In this document: piece by piece, positions 1 through 12,576 of the stretch
Layout: each line of letters opens with the position of its first letter
Position numbering within the stretch: position 1 is the first letter of the stretch
Source of the DNA: Purshia tridentata
Taxonomy: Eukaryota; Streptophyta; Magnoliopsida; Rosales; Rosaceae
Direction: 5' to 3'
Length of the DNA stretch: 36,853 bases
Assembly: GCA_003254885.1 (NCBI GenBank)
Contig: QANT01000568.1
Location: 1,960 to 38,812 of the forward strand
Notes under the pieces: model-generated
Database searches by the model: none
Seen by the model: the letters and a program-made list of their open reading frames with translations, nothing else
Told to the model about the DNA's origin: nothing
Program-made: the position numbers and the translations under genes

Positions 1-5
1 TTATG

Positions 6-67
<62 letters not shown>
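6..67. repeat. Uninterrupted poly(A) run of about 62 bases
   Basis: Sixty-two A residues in a row, lying in the intron that follows the last visible phosphatase exon, so poly(T) in the sense of the gene. It may be a retroposon tail or simple slippage; nothing else beside it supports a retroposon. Confidence 0.9.
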
Positions 68-69
<2 letters not shown>

Positions 70-107
70 GATATTGTTAAAGAGGAAAGAGAAATGCAGT
101 ACAGTAC

Positions 108-3100
108 CTTAGCTATGGTGCTAGACAAGTCATGCAAGGAGTGTGCTGCTTCAAAAGACTCAAAGAATGAAGCTTCTTCAGGATTTTCAGTAGCACTGAC
201 ATGCACCTGAAGGGGACCAAAAAGATTGCTTGTCAAACCTTTTCAAATAAAGAGAACAATGAATTTTTAAGTAAGTGCTGACCTTTATTGGTGAAGAACC
301 ATCCAGTGGTTGCATATATGTTCCTGTACCAACTTTAGCAAAGAAAAGGCAACCAACTGTATCATGTGAAGAATGCTGATTATCACCACTGATGGATGCC
401 AGAGGAAGATTTGGGCAGGCCAGGACACCCAACACAACTTGTCCCTCATCCAGCAATGCTAATGCTATAGCATATTGGTCTCCTCTAACAAACCTACAAC
501 ACAATCTCAGAGTAAGCTATCATTCTCAGATTCAGCGCCATCATACGCGGAACCTGGATAATCAGAATTGAGCACTTCCACAAAACTTTCATCCTCAAGC
601 CTACCTTCCAGTTCACAAATAATTTTTGAACTGGACATTTGGCTTTACACCTTAATTAGTTTTTCAAAGTGAAAATTAAACACAGTAAAAATATAATAGT
701 TGTGAAAATAAACAAATTTGAAACACGAAAGTGCTTGAGATCACATTGAAAAAGCTAAAAGTAAAAATATGATAAATGATCACTTAAATGAAATAGACCA
801 TCGTATTCTGCAAAGAAAATGACTTCCGTAGCACCCAATAGGGCATTGCAACTTAGTTCATATGAAAGCATGGCCGTTTGTTAGGAGCCTGAAATTTTGG
901 AATGTTGACCAAGAATTGATTCCATGCATGCAACGTGGGCGAACCATACATCGTAGAACAGAATGTCAAATTCAGTGTATTTTAGTACCAGATTTACACT
1001 CATCAATTCATGTGACGTGCATCAAGCATGCTCGCAAGAAATAAAGTGATGTAGGACAACCTAGGGGTTTCTAAAAGAAATTCAGGGAACACTGACTGAA
1101 CCAGATTAGAAAACCATGAATGAAAACTGAACAATAACAATTCATGAATGATATGGAATGCAAATATGGAAGCTGAGGTGAAAAGTAAATAACAAATCAA
1201 CCCTGTGAATTAAAGACCAGTAAAAAAGAAAGTCCACGTCAAGGTAAGAAATACCATAGGACTCCTCGGTTCTCTAAAGAAAACTGCAGACCTTGAGTAG
1301 CTGTTTAGACCAAGACCAATGCTTTTGTTTGGAAATTCTGATTCAAGCTGTGTTTAAGATTTATGAAGGTGAGGTATTAGATTTATGATCTGTGGTTGTG
1401 GGGATTAAGGTTAATAGTTCTGGGAATAGAGAAGGGAAAGAAAGAAATAGAAGAATCTGGACTTACTCTGGCAAAGGGTTCTTGGAATCACACCGAGAAT
1501 TCTCACAAATCACTTGAGAGATCGTGTTTAAACAAAACTCTGAGCAATTTTCATTAACAGATCTCCAGTAGTACAAATAGGCCCTTATATAGGGGCTGGA
1601 GATACAAAGAACCCAGAAATAAAATAAGTAATATATGACCCTTATTAATGAATTCTAGGAATCCCAAAAGTCTAATTAATGACTCACACAAACAGAGAAC
1701 TTGTACCTTGAAAAAGCAAAAGACATACACTATCAATGAACATTCTCCAACAACTACAAGACTCCAGAACATGAAAGTAATAATTAAAGACTTAAACAAC
1801 TAGAAGACTCCAGAATATGCTAAACAACTAGAAGACTCCAGAATATGCAAATAATAATTCACAACTCCTCTAGAAGACTCATATTTGTTCCAACATTGCT
1901 GCCTCACATAAGTCTTCATGCGATCTCCATCAATAAGAGGTAGAGATGTTCAGGAAGGGTAATCAAAGTATGTAAATCAAATGGGTGAAGAGACAAAATG
2001 GTCAGAATGATAATAACATCAATCAATTACAATTTTCAATTTGACATTAAAAAGCATTCTTCCCAACCCTTAACTAATCCCTTAAAGGACAACTATCTTG
2101 CAACTGCCAAGAGCTAGTTGAATAAGAAGTCCGGAAGCTTACCCTTTGGTACCGTCTATGGGATCTAAAACCCAGTGCCGGCCACAAGAACCACCTTCAG
2201 ATTTCCCATTGTCAATAGCCCTAAGAACATCTTCAGTGGTTAAATTAGAAACCCGATAATAATCATTATTAGCAAGAGTATCATTAACAAGTCCTGTGAT
2301 GCGCTCTAGTGTTTCTTCGCCACTGTCTTTGCGAAGATCTCCTGAGTCCTAGAGAGCATTAAAAGTTGGAAGGAGGATTTACAATTCAAGGTTAAAAAAA
2401 AAAAAACCAGTTGCTTCATGCCTCTTTATTCTGCAAAAGTTTACATATTCACCTCCTCAGCCACTAGCGAGAAAGGTTCAGAAGGAAGTTCCCTTTCCAG
2501 TGCAAAACTAACAAGAGCCTGTGAACCTGGGAATCACAATTAAGCAACAGAAAAAGGAACATAGTCATTTACAGTTTCCTTTATATCAAACCTAATAGTT
2601 GAATTAAGTGTAAGAAGTACAGAAAGCACAAACACCATGACTGAAGTACTTAATAGTAACATACAAAAGGAAGATACTCAGTGTGGAACTCTGGGCCACA
2701 GAGCATTTGTCATCCTTGCATGGACATAAAGAGAATATAAGATTGGACTAAAAACAATTAAGGTGAACCATATATTTTTTAATTTAGTTATATACGCCTC
2801 ATACAGTGGTCTAAAGCCTTTTAGAAAAATTTTTGTGGCTAAATCCAGTGGCAAAATGTTTGAGTTCATATTTCAGTATATGGCTATATTTATATTCTAA
2901 AGTAAATTAAAATACAAGTTCAAGAAAAACTAGTATCAAATCTAGTCAAGAGAACCTTGCCACTAAATTAAGGAGGAGAATACCAAATGGTTCACCAATG
3001 GTATGATCTAGGTGCAAAAGCCTCTAAGAAGAATTATTTTTCCTTTTTCTAGAAACCAAATGCCCTGACATATTAGCTCAGGTGGCAAAAGAGTGGGGAG

Positions 3101-4326
3101 AGGTAGGGGTAGTCTATAAATTTGAAATCTTGCTCACAACAACAATTTAGCAATACAAAATGATTATATATTAGATCATTTTTCCAAACAAAAAGCCTAA
3201 TATGGGGCAATAAGATAGCTTCTAAGCCATCTTCAGATAAAATTTGTCCTTCAAATATCAAGATGCCTATGATTAATTCTAAAACCCCCAAAAGAGGACA
3301 TATAGATTGTATGTAACTGAAAAGCATTCACAGAAGAGTTTGAAAATAAACCATAATCAGCCACTGTGACAGGACTTTTATCTAATTTTGAATGAACATC
3401 TGACTGCAACAGCGCCCTTTGCACCTTCTGAAGCAAATGAAAACAATAATTGATCAAAGTTAGATAGGCAAATGATTTTTGATTTGACTAATTTTTTGCA
3501 AGGTTGATCTATCAATAGAAATCTTATTCTAAAAAATGAACGGTTTGGATGTTATATATATATATATATATATATCCAACACATAAGTATCATGCTATGT
3601 GAAAAAATTAAACACAAAGTAATACCCTTTGTAAAATCATAGCAAGAGTTTTACATTGATGAAAAATCTAGGCTCTTGGGTTTGCTCTAAAGTAATGATT
3701 TTCAGTCCTGAATATCCAAATCATCTATGAAGAAAGAGAAGTCGCAATATTGCACAGAAGGAGAGAGCAGAAAAAGTCTGCACATATAACGGGGGAAGAA
3801 ATTGTTTGGGGATAGAGGCTTTCTTGGATTGAGATGGTACAAAACTTTGAATTCACTGTCTAGTAATAGCAGCAAACTATAGCTATACATATGAAGTACG
3901 GTGATAGTCCATGTCCATATGTGCATAAAAGACAAAGAATGGCAAGTTCACGACATGGGTTTTGCTTAAACAGACATTTTGCATTCTGAGTTTCTCTCAA
4001 ATCGCATTAATCATCCTCAATTGACAATTATGGTTCTGGGCTTTGCTCAAACTAACGCTTCCATCTTAAAATTACTCATTTTCAAGCAAAAAGAGAGGAA
4101 GAGAAGGAGAGAAGTATGCCTGGCAGAGGCGAGCAGCGAGAGAGGCAGCTTTTATGGCAGCAGCGAGCTCATTTTCGTAAGACATCGAAGAAAATGTTGC
4201 TGCTTGTATTGCTAAAGAGGCCCTTTTGGAGAATAAGATAGAGTGCGTGAATGAGTGCGATCTGGGGATTTTGCGCTTTGCGGGATGTGGAATTTTGGGC
4301 ACTGCTCTCAAGCAATTTATAGCCAT
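108..4326 (-). CDS. Organellar PAP-specific phosphatase (HAL2/SAL family), six exons, C-terminus off the left edge
   Basis: The enzyme class removes the 3' phosphate of 3'-phosphoadenosine 5'-phosphate, a by-product of sulfotransferases and a retrograde stress signal. Exons on the minus strand that join in frame are 4326-4120, 3427-3352, 2526-2453, 2348-2143, 493-283 and 206-108. Visible motifs are DKSPVTVADYG in exon 2, LVAEED..DLR across exons 3 and 4, and the metal-binding WVLDPIDGTKGF across exons 4 and 5, followed by RGDQYAIALALL and GVLACPNLPL. The start chosen is M at 4326, which opens a basic, Ser/Arg-rich leader of about 47 residues before MSYENELAAA, fitting a mitochondrial or plastid transit peptide; an in-frame ATG at 4407 is possible. 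It most resembles, from memory, the putative mitochondrial PAP phosphatase of Arabidopsis. The first intron seems to use a GC donor (CAG|gcatac). The last part of the inositol-monophosphatase fold, including the WDHAAG-type motif, is not in the window. Confidence 0.9.
1350..1895 (-). mobile_element. LTR-like promoter fragment inside intron 4 of the phosphatase gene (tentative)
   Basis: On the minus strand this stretch begins TGTTGGAAC at 1895, has direct repeats in its first part (1747-1848), then a TATA box in cttatataagggc (near 1577-1590), then about 200 bases without coding potential. This U3-TATA-R order is what a Copia-type LTR looks like. I could not find a clean CA end or a target-site duplication, so the left boundary is approximate and the call is uncertain. 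No internal retroelement ORFs are present. Confidence 0.35.
1793..1848. repeat. 28-bp tandem repeat, two exact copies, third diverged copy nearby
   Basis: Copies at 1793-1820 and 1821-1848 share the core ctagaagactccagaatatg. A diverged copy (caactacaagactccagaac) starts at about 1747. Confidence 0.9.
3553..3575. repeat. (TA)n microsatellite
   Basis: Eleven and a half TA units in the region between exon 1 and the window's left genes, just upstream (gene sense) of exon 2 in intron 1. Confidence 0.9.
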
Positions 4327-4898
4327 CTTCTCACTAAATAAATTTTCCTTCAGGGGGCCAATTGTAGTGTGATGATGGTTAAATAGAGGGTTTTTAATTT
4401 GTCCCAATCACATTCCCATTCTTTTATGAGTGCCAAAATATAGCATGGAATTTTCATGTCAATTAAGTGAATTGAATAGATTATGCAGATTGAATTTTAT
4501 AATTCAATTAAGGATCAAGTAAACGGAGAATTCCACTCATAGTTTCTGAAATTGATCACATGTACGACTATAAGGGATTTTTCATGCGCAATCCATCGCT
4601 AAAAGCCTAAAACCAATGTGGAAGATAAAGTGTTTACACGTTTCATTTGAGTACTATGGGGACCAAAGGCCCAACAACAAAGAAAATATACACAAATATT
4701 TTGTTACAGTGGCAACTCTTCTCTCAACGTTCTACACCAATTTGGACAACTAGTTCATTCGGTAATCAAAATGCTGTGATTAAATTGTCGAACATTGATA
4801 ATTTCCAAGTAAAACAATCACGAATACGCAAATAAATTGGAAGAGAAGTTCCCGAATCCATAATTGATGTAACAATATATAAGTCCAGCTGGTCGACA
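4327..4898. other. Intergenic: phosphatase promoter and 3' flank of the BORCS6-like gene
   Basis: The 572 bp between the stop of the upstream gene and the chosen phosphatase start hold no coding region I can support. It must contain the phosphatase promoter and the 3' UTR of the neighbour. No clear TATA box was picked out. Confidence 0.5.
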
Positions 4899-6663
4899 TC
4901 ATGGAAGACGGACTATCTTGGTGACACTTGAGTCTAGAGCATCAACATTTTTCCTCAGGATTTTGCTGGATATGTATTAAGGAATCCAAGGACCAAAACA
5001 ATGCTAACATCCCAAAACCAAAGAATTCTACAGGAATAGCAGTCCGAGGGAATTTTAAATTATTAACATGTGCTGGAATTTAAGGGTTGCTAAGCAAAAT
5101 TTATCAACTGGCAGCAGATTGATAACTTACTGAGCATCCAGCTGCCTTAATATTAGTATAAAGTGTGATGGAAGGCTGAAGCGTAAGTTGTGAACACACA
5201 TACATACGTATATAACGAAACAAATGTTAAGGATACAGTTGCATGGCTAGACTGTCAATGCCCTTCATTTCTTCATTTAATCTGCGAAAAAAGAGAGGCC
5301 ATAGTTACGTTGCAAAAGCGCCCACCACCACCCCAAAATAAAGAATAAAAAGAAAAGGAGTGACCTAAAAGTTTAATTCCTCTCCATCGGTCCTAAAACT
5401 AAGAATGCACCAAGAGGCTACTGAGACAGATACTCAATGTTACTGAGACAGTCGTCTATCAGTGCATGTCATTGGCAGATATGCTTCAAGAAAGGTAAAC
5501 GCTTCTTTGAGAATGTAGTGTGTAGCCAGTTATGACAAGGATGTGTGCCACACTGTTGATGGCAAACATAATTTGACAAATATTATATCTTTCCAAATAA
5601 CACATACCGACTGCAAACACTTTTCCAGATGACACAAAACTCATAAATATCAGATGCTTATTAGTAGGAGATGAAGATTCTGAGAAAAAAACCACATCCT
5701 AAATTCTAGGCTGGCTCAAGATCGTCTGATTGATGATGGAGCAATAAATTTATGTGAAGAACAAAAAAGTGTTATTGCAGAAACCACTATTCACAGCATA
5801 CACCTTCAAAGACAAATTCAAATCATATCATGCATGAATAATTCTGACTGGACATACCATTCAAAGCAATTCCAATTTTCCAATTTCTACTAAGTCATAA
5901 AAAGGAGAAGATAATCAAAGTGTTTAACAGTACCTGAGGCTCGCATTTATATACCGATTTCCCTTAGTAGCAGCATCAAGCACTGGAAATTGAAAATCCA
6001 ATCACATTTCTTATCTTTCTTTTTCGCAATTGGGAATTATTGATTAAAATTCATGCTAAGCAACAATGAAATATTCAAATGTTTTGCAAAAACAGTACCA
6101 GATTCTTGAAGGCGGCCGGCCGCATCGCTAAAGCAATGCATGTGATCAACCGAGTTGCTAGTGACCTTCATAATGTGATCGTTCATAATTAGAAAAATTG
6201 CTAAGAAAATAGTAAAATAGAATACAAAAAGAATAATAATAAAAAATCTTACTATCTAATTAAGCTAATTAAGATTTTTATTTTTTATTTTTATGGATCC
6301 TTCAATTATATATTCCGTGCGTTTCCTTCACTTTTTCGGCAACCAAACAGAAAGTCAAGGTAAAACATACGTAAGCTGGAGTGAAAGCGGCCACAGACAG
6401 ACCTCGGAGAGAGCCATACGAAGGGAGTCGAGGAGAGAGGTGAAGCTTTCGGCGATGGCGAAAGAGTCCCTCTCGACCACTGCGAGAGCTCGGAATATCT
6501 CGGCCTGGTTCGGCGGGGGTTTGGAATCGGTGCGGTCGTCCTCCCCACGATCGAGTGTGGTATCGGGACACGTGGACGGTGAATCAGGGTGTGCATCTGA
6601 GATTAGGGTTTGGGAGCTCGTCGGATAGGACCGTTGAGCTTGTTCTCCTCCGTCTTCGTCCAT
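4899..6663 (-). CDS. 162-residue conserved helical protein, tentatively BORCS6/lyspersin-like
   Basis: Five exons join in frame: 6663-6403, 6165-6099, 5982-5934, 5281-5237 and 4965-4899 (489 bp including the TGA). All introns are GT-AG, three with gtactg-type donors. The N-terminal 50 residues are polar and low in order (MDEDGG...). The rest is predicted helical: AEIFRALAVVERDSFAIAES, SLRMALSEVTSNSVDHMHCF, SDAAGRLQESVLDAATKGNR, YINASLRLNEEMKGIDSLAM, and QLKILRKNVDALDSSVTKIV ending in RLP. I recognise this as a conserved plant protein. The spacing of the C-terminal half (SV..M..F.D.A..L, then LN..MK.ID.LA.QLK.LR..VD.LD) recalls the lyspersin domain of BORC subunit 6, which helps couple lysosomes to kinesin through Arl8 in animals. 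The gene model is firm; the family link is from memory and needs a profile search. It could instead be another BLOC-1/BORC-type small coiled coil. Confidence 0.8.
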
Positions 6664-7796
6664 TTTTTTTTTTCCGCGGTCTCTGTGACTGGTTTCGTCT
6701 GCAACTGTTAACTGTTGTCAAGAGTCAAGAGCCTTCTGCTTTTTATTTTTGGGGTCAAATTTACTACTTTTATAAATATGGGGGCTGTAAATGCACTCTT
6801 GAAAAAAAAAGTTCCAAACTCAATATTACCTATGCGTGAGTCATGAAAGATAAAAAAGAAAATTAGATATCTTAAATTCAAAGGTCCTTGAAATTACAAA
6901 ATTTAAATAATTAATTATTTTTATCTTCTTCAAAATAGCCGGTCATGATTGTAAATGATGAAAGTCATTGCCAAAACTAGCTATGATCTAGACCTAATTG
7001 CATTTCCTCCATAATGTTAAACAAGTGCGACACTTAAATTTATAAGGCGTTTGAATGACATATTTGAGTGTATCAATAAATTTGAAAACGATGGGTTTTT
7101 CTGTGGCAAAAAAAAGAAAAAAGAAAATGATGGGATTTTGCTTTTAAGGAGAAAATAAAGGAGTTAACGTCAAATCCTAACATGTTGAAGTTGAAGACAA
7201 TGGGATTCAAATGCAAAATACATATCATTTAGTTTTTTCTTATATTTTTTATGGAAGAGTTTAAGTCAAGGATCCGAGGTTTGTACTTTGTAGTTTTAGT
7301 AGCAGAGTCAGAGATCCAAGCTCTTTAAAGTCCTATTGTCTTTGAATTTGATAATATTACTAATTGGATGGCATTTTCAAGTATGGAATTAAAGCCTTGT
7401 TATGGACATAAATACATTGCACGGTGCAATTTGCATCAATATGTGACATTGGATTTTCTACTTATTATGTCGTAAAATAAACCAAAGACATGTCACTTGT
7501 GTTCACCAAACAAAAACAGATGAGTCAGATAGGTTAACACTTCCAAAAGAAACAGCAACTATAAACGTGATGGAACCAAAAGAGTTTCATGTTATACGAA
7601 TCTAATCTAATAACACCTCGGGGTATCAATATTTTTTTCTGCAAAAAATACATTTTCCCTACAATGTCTGTATACAGTATACCATGACAAAAAACTTTAA
7701 AATGAGAACTAAAGGAAAGAATGCCCATTTCCATCCACCGATCAGAATAGAGCTGAAGGGCGCAACGGTGAGAAGTCCAGGCTCCATTTACAGTCA
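6664..7796. other. Intergenic: promoter of the BORCS6-like gene and 3' flank of TyrRS
   Basis: About 1.1 kb of AT-rich sequence. Short open frames here have no family resemblance. Nothing coding is supported. Confidence 0.5.
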
Positions 7797-10700
7797 TCAC
7801 CTGGTGACTCTATAGTTCTACAAAACCAGAGAAAAGCTTGGTTGGGTTTTTCCTCCAATAATAAATTTATACCTTAAGGTAACATTGAATTAATAATTCT
7901 GTATTAATTTATGTAATAAAGCTAAATATTTTTTTCTCTAAAGAAAAAACCAGAAAGATACCTTGACAGTTTGTAACAGCTGTTTGGCTGCTTTGTCATT
8001 CTTGAAGTGTGCTCGTACAGGCTGCATGTAAGAAAATCGAAGTTAAGCAAGCAGTAAATAAAGGCCCACAAATGGCCAGACTCTTCTCTTTCTCCTTTAT
8101 CTTCTTTTCTGTTTTCTTTTTCTTTTGGGAGAGAGATTTCTGGTCCCTCAATCATTACTTCGTAATGTTTGGAACTTGCATATGCCCTAGGCCCCTAACA
8201 ATTGCGTGAAAGTATTGGGTGATATTATCACCACACTAAGGTTTAGTCAAATTGGCATCAGGCCCTCCGGGAAAATAAAATTGAAAGCACATCACATGTA
8301 AACAAATGAGCCTACCTCCAGTATTTTGTTCAATGCTTTTGATAAAGCTGGTTTAAGGTCTGCCGGATGTAGCTCACCACTTCCATAATCAGCAATCAAT
8401 TCCTCAAAGCTTCTGAAGGTTCTGTATTAGGAGGGGGGAAAAGGCAACACAGAACAATTACAACCAATGTTCCAGGGAAAAGCCCCGACTTGGAAGAAAG
8501 CTCAGGACCAAAAAGCTAATTTAAAATGGCACTCTCCGCTTGCTGTAAGGCTCAAATTAGGTGAACAAGCAAAAGCCCTTCCATGAAAAATATAAACCAG
8601 AATACAGTTGATCTAAAGTATGTTACTTACTTATTTCCACCATTCTTTTCACTGCGCTCTACAATGAACTCATTAAACCAAGGTAAAACGAGGTACTTTA
8701 TGTACTCTAAACATGGATTCCCTTCAACAACGGTTGGAGGGCAGTAAGCTTTCTTTATCTTCAAATTAACTTCAGCCTACAATTCAGATATATATGTCAA
8801 AGATTATATTGATGAAAATAAAATAAATTTAGTGGTATGCAACGAAAGCTAAACACCCAAATCTAAAACTTCAATATACTTGTCTTCCAATTCATGTGCA
8901 GCTAATACAGGTGATTTAACTCTGCCCCCTCCCCAAAATTACAAGTTCAGTTCACCTTTAGTAGCAACCCACCTCATCATCTTCCATAAATATGGAGGAC
9001 GATACATCACTTTTTGACATTTTCTCCTGCCCTTGCTGAAGACCAGGTAACATGTCTGCAAATCACCAATTAAGAAAATAGAACAAAAACCATGTAACTA
9101 GTCTCATATGATATCATAAAACATTAACATTGCAATAGCTGAAATAGGATTCAGGATGTTACGGTGTGACAAGATAACAGGCTTGTTTTTCTTCTTGATG
9201 TCGTCACAGTATTCTCTTGCAAGCACATTCACTTTACGCTGATCCATTCCCAACTGGCAGATGTCAGCCTATATAGGCAACATTTCACTTAGGTCAGAAT
9301 TAAATATATGTTGAAATTCAACATGGGTATTCTTTTTTTCTTCTTTTGATGTCAAATCAAGGATGAATACCATTAACAATTTGATGAACAATGTTCAAGA
9401 GATAAGAGCAAAGACTGGAAATTGAAGCCAGATGTCAAAATCCATCATCACATGAATAGCACAAATGACAGATTCATAGCAACAAAAATAAATTGGATCA
9501 CATCTATTCTGCAAGTGGCATAAACATGCAAGGTTAATACTATTTCCATCTGTGAGAGGTGGCTATGATGAACCGAGCATCTAGTGAGGACTAAATCAAG
9601 ACAGAAGTACTAATAATGAAATGAGAAGTATCTGTGAACAGCTGAGCTGTAGTAGTTCACTGAATCATATGCGTATGAGTGAAGATCTCAACATATCTCC
9701 TCAAAATAAACATCTCATTTTATTATTGTTATTAACTGATGGCATAAGAAATTTTATTTGTTATACTATTCTTTATGCCTCTTTTCATATAGGATGAAGT
9801 TACCAAGATCAAAGTGTCTGATACTCTACTTGATTGATTTTCAAGACTTGTGAGCAGAATCAAGCTCTAAGAGTAACTATGCTCATTAAATCTATGAATT
9901 CCATCATTTAAACTGATTCTTGTGCACAATGAGACAAGTCCCGACTTTAAAAGAGTTTAAGATTACATGATGTTCATTCTTTTCCATATGGAAAATCCTA
10001 GCAGTGCCTGTCATATAACTATTATAAACAGAAGCCACATCAGAAAAACAAATAGCTAGGTTAATAGATAAGTGAGCGCCATGTTAGGACACCCTTTATG
10101 GTCCCCTCCAGTAATGGGCCTTTATGCTCTTTGCAGTTTTCCACTAATTCACTTTTCATATTTGTGTAAATTTTAACTAATAAGTACAAAACTGAAGTAT
10201 CAGCATATACTAAATAAATCATGTCTTAAGAGAATCTACCACATAATTCCTATATTATACTAGCACCATTCCATCACTAAACCATGCAATACTCAGCAAT
10301 TGAAGAAGCCAAATCAACAGTCAGTATCAACAAAAGGCTACATAGATACAAAATTAGTAAGTACCTTAAGGAAGAATACATCTGCACATTGCATACATGG
10401 GTAGAAAATTTGGGCTGCAGTTAACTCGTCTTGCTCATTTCGACCCATAATTTGACTACACCTGGATATATAAAATTGAAAAACTTATAAGCTGAAATTC
10501 ACCATATATGATAGGCACAATAAGCATCAATATGCAGGTACCGAATAATTCTTGGAAGCTTATTTCTTCGAGCTATATCCATCACAAGAGGCCAGTACTC
10601 ATGTGATCTTGAATTAATCTCTTTTGACGACCACAAAAACTCAACTTTTCCATCTTCCAGATTCATCCCAACAGCCTTCCATATTTCAATCAAGTAGCGC

Positions 10701-11437
10701 CCAACAGTCTCGATCTTTTTCAAATCACCCCCCATCTTATTGTTTAGCTGTGCAAACCAATCTGCTATCCATATTTTCACTCTGCAGCCAGCGGAAGTCA
10801 GCTTGTTTACATTTATCGTCTTCAAAACCCCCTGCATAACAAGTAACAACCCTTTGGACCTCATAGCATAAACAATGCTCGAATGGAAACATGCCCAAAT
10901 ACTGAAAACCCAAATACTACATATAAATAAGAATTCTTTCATATCACAATAAAGTCTGATATCCCAAATACTGAAACTGAATACCACACTGCAAAATTAA
11001 ATTTGATCTACTCTCCAAAACTAAAGGAGAATTGTTCAAAATTAAATTATATAAAAAAAAATATGAACCTGCGCAATGTGCATTCGACCGGAGGGTTCGA
11101 ACCCGTCATAGCAGATGGGTTGAGGCTTATGAGCCAGCAGATTCCGAAGCTCATCTTCTTGAATACACTCTTCTGCCACACTCCTTATTATCTGGTACCT
11201 CTCCTCCAAGCTCATTCTTCACCAAAATCACACAAAGACACAAACTTCAAATAAGTTCATATTAACAAACAAATTTAGAATCGAAAAATAAAACACAAAA
11301 CATAATTTAAAAAAAAAAAGAGCTAGAGAGCCTTACCCGACAGTTGGGTTGGATGAGCTGGAGGCTTGTTGGTCTTGGGTCTGCGAGTCGGAGATGGCGA
11401 GAGATTGGACGCCGGCGGCTGGTGGTTCGGACTCCAT
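7797..11437 (-). CDS. TyrRS: Cytosolic tyrosine--tRNA ligase, ten exons, 385 residues
   Basis: Attaches tyrosine to tRNA-Tyr for cytosolic translation. Exons that join without a phase error are 11437-11337, 11216-11069, 10831-10542, 10461-10365, 9268-9163, 9055-8973, 8776-8631, 8421-8316, 8021-7962 and 7817-7797 (1158 bp). Class I signatures are visible: GFEPSGRMHIAQ near residue 75 holds the HIGH-like motif, CSQIMGRNEQDEL and ADICQLGMDQRKVNVLAREY form the tyrosine/tRNA binding core, and LPGLQQGQEKMSKSD carries a perfect KMSKS loop. The last exon encodes only seven codons, NYRVTR plus the stop. The N-terminal 34 residues are Ser/Gln-rich and do not look like a transit peptide, which supports a cytosolic form; an internal M (MSLEERYQ) starts the catalytic part. 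A telo-box lies about 90 bp upstream. The largest intron (10364-9269) is 1.1 kb and holds nothing recognisable. Confidence 0.96.
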
Positions 11438-11526
11438 TGGAGAGCTAAAGAGAGCAGCAGCGTCAGGATTTGGTTTGGGATTTTGCGTTGCGTGTTTTAA
11501 AACTTATAATTTGCGTTTCTTGTAGT

Positions 11527-11535
11527 TTAGGGTTT
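11527..11535 (-). promoter_or_regulatory. Telo-box upstream of TyrRS
   Basis: AAACCCTAA on the gene's strand, 90 bp before the ATG. Telo-boxes are a known promoter element of plant translation-machinery genes, so the position fits. Confidence 0.6.
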
Positions 11536-12060
11536 GGAGAATGAGTTTTGTAGGACACGTTGTGCATTTTATTACATGGTGCCAAAGTTTTGGTCTGGAA
11601 ACCACGCAGGGCCGGCCCAAGCCCAAGACCAACAAGGCAGAAACCTTGGCCTCATGTTGAGCAAAAGCCTCTATTTAGAGCAAATATTCTGTATAGTCTA
11701 GTTTTTTCTATACAACACTGCTTGTTGGACGATGTTGTAATTCAATTCCCAGTGTCGTATATAAAATTTTCTATTTTCCTTTTGCATTTTTAAACTCTTT
11801 ACTTAGTGAAAGAGGTTTGAGTGTTGCCACACTCCATTTTCTTCTAGTCTTCCTAAGAAAGAGTGAAAGACACAAAGTTGGATGAAATATGTAAATATTA
11901 GTGGCTTCACGTTGCCTATGTTGTGATTAGCTGGTCAACATTTGGCTTTGGTCCTAGGAAGCTTCCTAAAATAGTAAAATAGCAGGTGTGATTCATTCAG
12001 GGTCTGATTAAATTATCAGCTGGATTTTTGGAATATGAAATGTTGCACGCTTGCACAGAT

Positions 12061-12096
12061 GAGGGAGAGAGAGAGGGAGGGAGAGAGAGAGAGAGA
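12061..12096. repeat. (GA)n tract
   Basis: Interrupted GA microsatellite. Similar tracts recur at about 15184, 17943, 20275, 23385, 25985, 27137, 29560 and 32070, each at a matching place in a spacer unit. Confidence 0.85.
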
Positions 12097-12567
12097 ATAT
12101 CTAAATGAGATTCATCAGCTGTTATTCTCTTCCACATATCCATCCCAATCCTGAACATTCCAACACCTAATCCACATAAACGGCACCCAAAGTAAAAGTC
12201 TGCATGACATTGAAAAGAGATCAACTTATTTTCTACAAGAATTACCATTTCAAGTACCTACTACTGTTTTGACCGAACTGCTATAACTAGAAGCACCAAC
12301 ATTACCTTGAAGAGGTGCTACCTTGTGAGCACAATTTGTTTTGAGCCTTGGGAACATTTTCGGCAAGCAATTCTCATCAATTGCAAGGACGGCCTTTCAA
12401 CAAGCAGGGCCTAGTCCAAATTCCCATGCACACCCTGGAATTTTCTGAAGTGATGACCAACACTTTGCTTTGTCATCCGATCCGAGTTGGCTGCAACAAG
12501 CCTGGGACAATTTATTGCATTAAATTCTCCATTTTTCTTTGGCTCTAATCTCTTTGATTATCAGTAG

Positions 12568-12576
12568 TATAAATAG
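12568..12576 (+). promoter_or_regulatory. Conserved plus-strand TATA box block in spacer
   Basis: TATAAATAG within a longer block, attatcagtagtataaata then cttacatcttctt, that is kept at 21602 and, in a shorter form, at 15814. A degenerate form lies near 24196. No plus-strand gene follows that I can support, so it may be a relic promoter. Confidence 0.4.

Noticed and set aside
5118..5166. Alternative exon of the BORCS6-like gene (ILILRQLDAQ) with good splice sites
   Set aside because: It resembles the true last exon only weakly, while 4965-4899 gives the conserved KILRKNVDALDSS ending and an in-frame stop. It could be an old exon duplicate.
7534..7800. Long frame at the TyrRS 3' end that would extend the last exon
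   Set aside because: A better acceptor at 7818 gives the family-typical ending NYRVTR and a stop at 7797; the long frame has no similarity to TyrRS.
10624..10839. Plus-strand 71-residue frame inside TyrRS exon 3
   Set aside because: Antisense shadow of a well-supported exon.
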